A program made the position numbers and the translations under genes. This document shows positions 31,059 to 34,519 of a DNA stretch of 34,519 nucleotides, in pieces. The stretch is from contig JAUYHA010000086.1 of assembly GCA_030690265.1 (NCBI GenBank), forward strand, positions 1-34,519, in the 5' to 3' direction. The notes beneath the pieces are model-generated. The model made no database searches. It was not told where the DNA came from and saw only the letters and a program-made list of their open reading frames with translations. The first letter of the stretch is position 1; each line of letters begins with the position of its first letter. The DNA comes from Dehalococcoidales bacterium (GTDB taxonomy: Bacteria; Chloroflexota; Dehalococcoidia; Dehalococcoidales; UBA2162).

Positions 31059-32720
31059 TTACCTTGTCTTAGCCTTAGGGTTACCAGTCGGGACTGTAGC
31101 AGGCTCTCTCGTTGCCCACTCTCCCCAATTAGCGAACCAGGGCCTGTTTTCAAGCCCCGTAAGCTCCGAAGGGCAGGTTGCCGGAGGAACCAAAGCATGT
31201 AGAACCTGTTTGGCATGAGCTTGAGACCGGGCAAAAGCGGTTGCCGCTTTAGAGAAGTAAAGGAGCATTTCATTTCCGCCGGTTAATAAGCCTTTATCAT
31301 AGGCAACAGAGCCCTGCCAGAACTCAGAACTTGACTGAGAAAACAACTCATTCAATGCCGTATAACCAGTATCAGTGTAGTTCAGCCACATTAGTTTCTC
31401 GTATGCTTCGGCAAGATAAGCGCTCGCCGCACCCTTAGCCAGACTGACGACCCCAGACGGAGATGAGGCAAGGGTCAACTCATAGAAAGTATAAGTTGGG
31501 GCTATAAAGAACGAATAGCCAGTAGGGTCGGCCGGATAGGCTACCCTGCCTGCTGGACCTGAGCAAACATACATTTTCCCTTTATCGCCGTCATCAGGCA
31601 ACATAATTGCTACATACTTATTCAGGAGATGGCAAATTGGTGTGTTCCACCCTTCACCGTTGGTAGCAAGATAAGTCCGAGAGTCTAGAGGATACGGTGG
31701 CGGGTCGCCAGGAAAACGCCACATCATCTCAACAAAATCGAAAGTAACTTCACCACGGTAATTGTGAAGCATATTCCACATCGACAAGTTTCGGGATACG
31801 CTGTTTCGACCCCAGCGACCTGATTGATACCAACCGCCATGCTCAGTATACGTCCGCCCTTCCTGACCCAGCTCCCGACAGAGGGCATTGTTCGCAGCAT
31901 AAATGAAGTCAGTTTCACCAAAGTCCCCAGCTTGTCTAACCGTCTTAGACTCATTACGTTCAATAACACAGTTATTGCCCTGCATGTCTACCCACAGCCC
32001 GCCTGACCTGGTGGTGTAAGATAACTGCATATCCCTGGCCTCATTGGCATTACTGGCGAATCGTGAAGTGTGAACAACGGCGACGCTGGCTGGTAGACCT
32101 GATTGTGGTGCGGGACCACCACCACCGCCACCACCATGGTGAACATAGACAAGACCCCTGTTATTCATCACGGGATGATGCATGAGGGCGCCAACATAGT
32201 TAGTTATAGTTATGTAACTATTACCCTTATCGGGAAAGACTAGCATGGTTACACACGGATTCATCTCACTATCGCTACTGGCGCCGCAGATAAGGCTCCT
32301 ATCTTTAGTGCAACTACCCCAAGCGGCAAAACCAGAGCACCCACCCGCACCTAGTATTTCCTCTTCAGGAACTGGCCTCTTCATCCCTATCACGGTCGCA
32401 GAACTTAGCAGCAAGACATCAAGGTACGATAGCTTAATACCCGCCGCTGTTGCCCCATGAACTATCCCTTTCATCATATCTATTGCTTCGGGAGCATATT
32501 GTTTAATATATTTCTCGGTCCCTTCAAGCTCATGGAGCACTTCCTCATAGCCGAGCTGCTTGAGTATCCCGGCCCAGGTCTCGTTTAATCTCATCTCAAA
32601 GTATGGCGCCGCTTGCTGCCCGTATTGATACCCCATCTCATAGTCTGACCCACTTAAAATAAGGACCGGGGCAACGCTTGGTGGCATTTCAAGCTTAGAA
32701 TCAGATTCTACTCTCTTCAT
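31059..32720 (-). CDS. C45-type N-terminal-nucleophile acyltransferase/peptidase
   Basis: This 553-residue protein resembles the acyl-CoA:6-aminopenicillanate acyltransferase (peptidase C45) family. These are Ntn hydrolases that cut themselves to expose an N-terminal cysteine. The predicted cut is before C128 in AGAGGCSGFAAWG, followed by GASSDSEM and strand-rich sequence (YITITNYVGALMHHPVMNNRGLVYVHH) with a run of seven glycines. The N-terminal pro-part (SGSDYEMGYQYGQQ) matches the family opening. No signal peptide is seen. The substrate is unknown. It lies 48 bp after an acyl-CoA dehydrogenase in one leftward operon and converges with ruvX. GAGG lies upstream of the ATG. Confidence 0.82.
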   Translation of the reverse strand: MKRVESDSKLEMPPSVAPVLILSGSDYEMGYQYGQQAAPYFEMRLNETWAGILKQLGYEEVLHELEGTEKYIKQYAPEAIDMMKGIVHGATAAGIKLSYLDVLLLSSATVIGMKRPVPEEEILGAGGCSGFAAWGSCTKDRSLICGASSDSEMNPCVTMLVFPDKGNSYITITNYVGALMHHPVMNNRGLVYVHHGGGGGGGPAPQSGLPASVAVVHTSRFASNANEARDMQLSYTTRSGGLWVDMQGNNCVIERNESKTVRQAGDFGETDFIYAANNALCRELGQEGRTYTEHGGWYQSGRWGRNSVSRNLSMWNMLHNYRGEVTFDFVEMMWRFPGDPPPYPLDSRTYLATNGEGWNTPICHLLNKYVAIMLPDDGDKGKMYVCSGPAGRVAYPADPTGYSFFIAPTYTFYELTLASSPSGVVSLAKGAASAYLAEAYEKLMWLNYTDTGYTALNELFSQSSSEFWQGSVAYDKGLLTGGNEMLLYFSKAATAFARSQAHAKQVLHALVPPATCPSELTGLENRPWFANWGEWATREPATVPTGNPKAKTR

Positions 32721-32768
32721 CTCAATTTACCTCGTTCTCTAATTTATTTCACCCCTGTCTGGGCCTTT

Positions 32769-33902
32769 CTATCTATTTTCTACCAGCCAGCCGCCAACAA
32801 TCGAGTGGTTAATTTCAAGACTGACCGCTATTGAGGCACAACCGGCTATAGCCCGGTATAATCTCTCAATCTTGAACTCTCTGGCATAGCCGTAAGCGCC
32901 GTGGAGGCGCCTCGACATCTCAACTACCTCCATTGCCGCCGGCACGACAAATATTTTTGCCGTGGCCGATTCTGTCTGCCAGCTAGATGCTTTCTCCTCC
33001 TGAGCGAAGGCGGTTTTATAAGTCAGCCAGCGGCAGGCTTCTATCTTAGCTTGCATATCAGCCAGCATCCAGCGGATACCTTGCATGCCGGAGACTGGTC
33101 TGCCCCGGCTCATCCTATTCCTGGTATATTTTATGGCTTCATCCAGGGCGGCCTGGGCTATACCCACTGCGGCGGCACACTGCTGAATTTTCTCCGCCGC
33201 TATCCAGGAGAGCAATATCTTCATCCCTTCGCCTTTTATGCCGAGCAGGTTTTCCTTCGGCACCCGGAAATTATCAAAGTAGACATCGGCGGCTTCCATA
33301 CCTCCTCCCCCCATTAGCTCCCAGATTTTCGGTGCGGAATAACCTTCCCTGCCCTTTTCGATGACAAAAGCGGTGCAATTGCCGTTTTCATCTTTGGTAT
33401 AGGTAACAGCATAGCCTTCTCTGGCACCGAAAGTGCTGAAACGCTTCATACCGTTTATCACGTAATCATCTCCTCCAGGCAGGGCTGTTGTGGTCAAGGC
33501 AGCAGGGTCTGAGCCGGTCTCGTCCTCGGTAAACTGGATGCTGGCATAAGCCGAGCCATCACAGAAAGACTTCAGATATTTCTTTTTTATCATTTCAGAG
33601 CCGAAGTTTGCGATAGATTCGGGAATACTGTTGTTGAAACCCACCAGCCACCAGGCACCGCTTCCGGAGTAAGCCAGTTGCTCGATAGCCAGGACACAGC
33701 TTAAATTGCCCACCTCGGTGCCGCCGTATTTTTTCGGGACTGTCATACCGAGGAGACCAATTTGAGCACACTTCTTAATCAAGTCATCCGGCAGTCTTCC
33801 CTCGCGGTCCAGTTTATCGGAAATCGGCTCAATTTCCTGCCGGCTAAAATCTCCAGCCAGTTTTTGTAAGGCCAGCTGTTCTTCGCTCAATTTAAAGTTC
33901 AT
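32769..33902 (-). CDS. Acyl-CoA dehydrogenase
   Basis: This 377-residue FAD enzyme introduces a double bond alpha-beta to an acyl-CoA thioester. The FAD/substrate motif FTEDETGSDPAALTT (residues 124-138) and the C-terminal helical bundle (HGAYGYAREFKIERLYR) are clear. The usual catalytic glutamate motif (YEGT) near the C-terminus is replaced by SIAVSLEIN. A glutamate at E237 in WIAAEKIQQC aligns by eye with the base used by isovaleryl-CoA dehydrogenase, so activity is still possible. The ATG at 33902 is preferred because GGAGG lies 11 bases upstream; a longer form from GTG 33920 would overlap the gene upstream. It shares an operon with the MoaD-like and C45 genes. Confidence 0.92.
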   Translation of the reverse strand: MNFKLSEEQLALQKLAGDFSRQEIEPISDKLDREGRLPDDLIKKCAQIGLLGMTVPKKYGGTEVGNLSCVLAIEQLAYSGSGAWWLVGFNNSIPESIANFGSEMIKKKYLKSFCDGSAYASIQFTEDETGSDPAALTTTALPGGDDYVINGMKRFSTFGAREGYAVTYTKDENGNCTAFVIEKGREGYSAPKIWELMGGGGMEAADVYFDNFRVPKENLLGIKGEGMKILLSWIAAEKIQQCAAAVGIAQAALDEAIKYTRNRMSRGRPVSGMQGIRWMLADMQAKIEACRWLTYKTAFAQEEKASSWQTESATAKIFVVPAAMEVVEMSRRLHGAYGYAREFKIERLYRAIAGCASIAVSLEINHSIVGGWLVENR

Positions 33903-33909
33903 CGCTTTT

Positions 33910-34182
33910 TTAGCCTCCACCGATTATGTAAAGGAGATGGACCTCATCTCCGTCTTTGACCGCCCTGGCTAACTCCTCCGGGTAAGCATCCTTGCCATTA
34001 ACATAGACAGCAACATAGCTTAACAGCTCGCCATTCTCAGCCAGCAGCATTCTCTCAATATCGGGAAATTGCTCGGCCAAATTATCAAGACACTCCCTGA
34101 CCGAGCTTCCCTTAACCTCAACTGACGCCTGGTTACCGGCATAAGGCTGCAGATATGAAGGGATTACTATCCTAACACCCAT
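33910..34182 (-). CDS. MoaD/ThiS-family ubiquitin-like sulfur carrier
   Basis: This 90-residue protein has the beta-grasp pattern of MoaD/ThiS: RIVIPSYLQPYAG, then VRECLDNLAEQFP, YVAVYVNGKDA, DGDEVHLLYIIGGG. The C-terminal di-glycine, here with one more glycine, is the site of adenylation and thiocarboxylation by an E1-like enzyme. In MoaD it brings sulfur to molybdopterin. Its place ahead of an acyl-CoA dehydrogenase and a C45 hydrolase is like the stand-alone MoaD-like genes near molybdenum or tungsten enzymes, but no such enzyme is in the window. The ATG at 34182 gives the family opening; a TTG at 34194 is less likely. Confidence 0.85.
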   Translation of the reverse strand: MGVRIVIPSYLQPYAGNQASVEVKGSSVRECLDNLAEQFPDIERMLLAENGELLSYVAVYVNGKDAYPEELARAVKDGDEVHLLYIIGGG

Positions 34183-34279
34183 TTTTGCTCGCAATTACCA
34201 AATCCCAATTTCCAAATACCAAAGCCCTCAGGATTTGGCTTCTAGTTTTATGTCCGGCTTGGGGTTGACTATTTATCAT

Positions 34280-34519
34280 TGTCATTCCGTCCTTCCCAGG
34301 AAGGACGACGAAGCAATCCTTCTCCCTATGTCATTGCGAGGAGCCTCAGCGACGAAGCAATCTATATGAATAATTTATGATTGCCACGCTTTCACTCTGA
34401 CCTCGGTCCTCGGACTGAAGGCTCGGCCTGAAGTCTGAACTCGGTCTGAAGACGATAACTCGTTACCGAACCTCGCTACAGGTAACCTGCTCCGAGCTTG
34501 TCGAGGCAAGTCGGAACGA
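34280..34519. repeat. Dispersed intergenic repeat block C, cut by the window end
   Basis: The block starts with GTCATTCC and contains TCATTGCGAGGAGCC with GACGAAGCAATC, an interspersed motif. From 34435 to the end it matches the reverse complement of 24574-24635, and from 34456 it matches 27760-27850. There is no gene. The stretch at 34183-34279 before it is AT-rich, with CCAAATCC and GGATTTGG as a weak inverted repeat. Confidence 0.75.

Noticed and set aside
1-34519. CRISPR array
   Set aside because: No regularly spaced repeats of 24-40 bases with unique spacers are present. The short phased repeats found have 9-14 base units.

Overview
The window looks like a chromosomal stretch from an anaerobic bacterium, most plausibly a Dehalococcoidia-like member of the Chloroflexota. 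That placement is an inference. It rests on the GuaB3-type IMP dehydrogenase without CBS domains, the UbiD decarboxylase, the secreted beta-helix proteins, many tiny zinc-ribbon proteins, and dispersed intergenic repeats of the 'TCATTGCGAGGAGC...GACGAAGCAATC' kind. No rRNA is present. One tRNA, tRNA-Thr(CGU), is present.

Region 1 (about 50-8734) is an integrated mobile element. It has a tRNA-3'-end-like fragment, a 17-bp hairpin, a tyrosine integrase translationally coupled to an unknown 338-residue protein, and a divergent promoter. From that promoter runs a rightward operon: excisionase-like HTH, a TOPRIM plus Walker-type primase/helicase with a zinc ribbon, an IS481 insertion, then an unrecognised three-gene module (RuvA-C-like protein, coiled-coil protein, double zinc ribbon). 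The right end of the element is not visible.

Region 2 (8735-13400) holds a CPBP membrane protease and a leftward run of small or decayed genes that ends in rpoD: zinc protein, cold-shock protein, HNH pseudogene, hypothetical, YkgJ-like protein, zinc ribbon, and remnants of dnaJ and dnaG. rpoD is split by a one-base frameshift.

Region 3 (13500-18460) begins with archease and rtcB. rtcB is cut short where it runs tail-to-tail into a 3'-truncated secreted protein, so this is a rearrangement or an assembly chimera. A large secreted beta-helix protein and a small membrane protein follow.

Region 4 (18500-25400) holds two XRE regulators, a zinc-ribbon/GIY-YIG protein, proS, a ubiD-family decarboxylase, a 370-bp MITE-like element with a perfect 8-bp target duplication, two desulforedoxin-like miniproteins and a dispersed repeat block.

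Region 5 (25500-34519) holds tRNA-Thr, a TIM-barrel-like protein, guaB3, alaS-ruvX (ruvX apparently starts at ATT), and a leftward operon of a MoaD/ThiS-like protein, an acyl-CoA dehydrogenase and a C45-type Ntn hydrolase. Three blocks of one repeat family lie in intergenic space. Several housekeeping promoters sit so close to their start codons that the mRNAs should be leaderless or nearly so.
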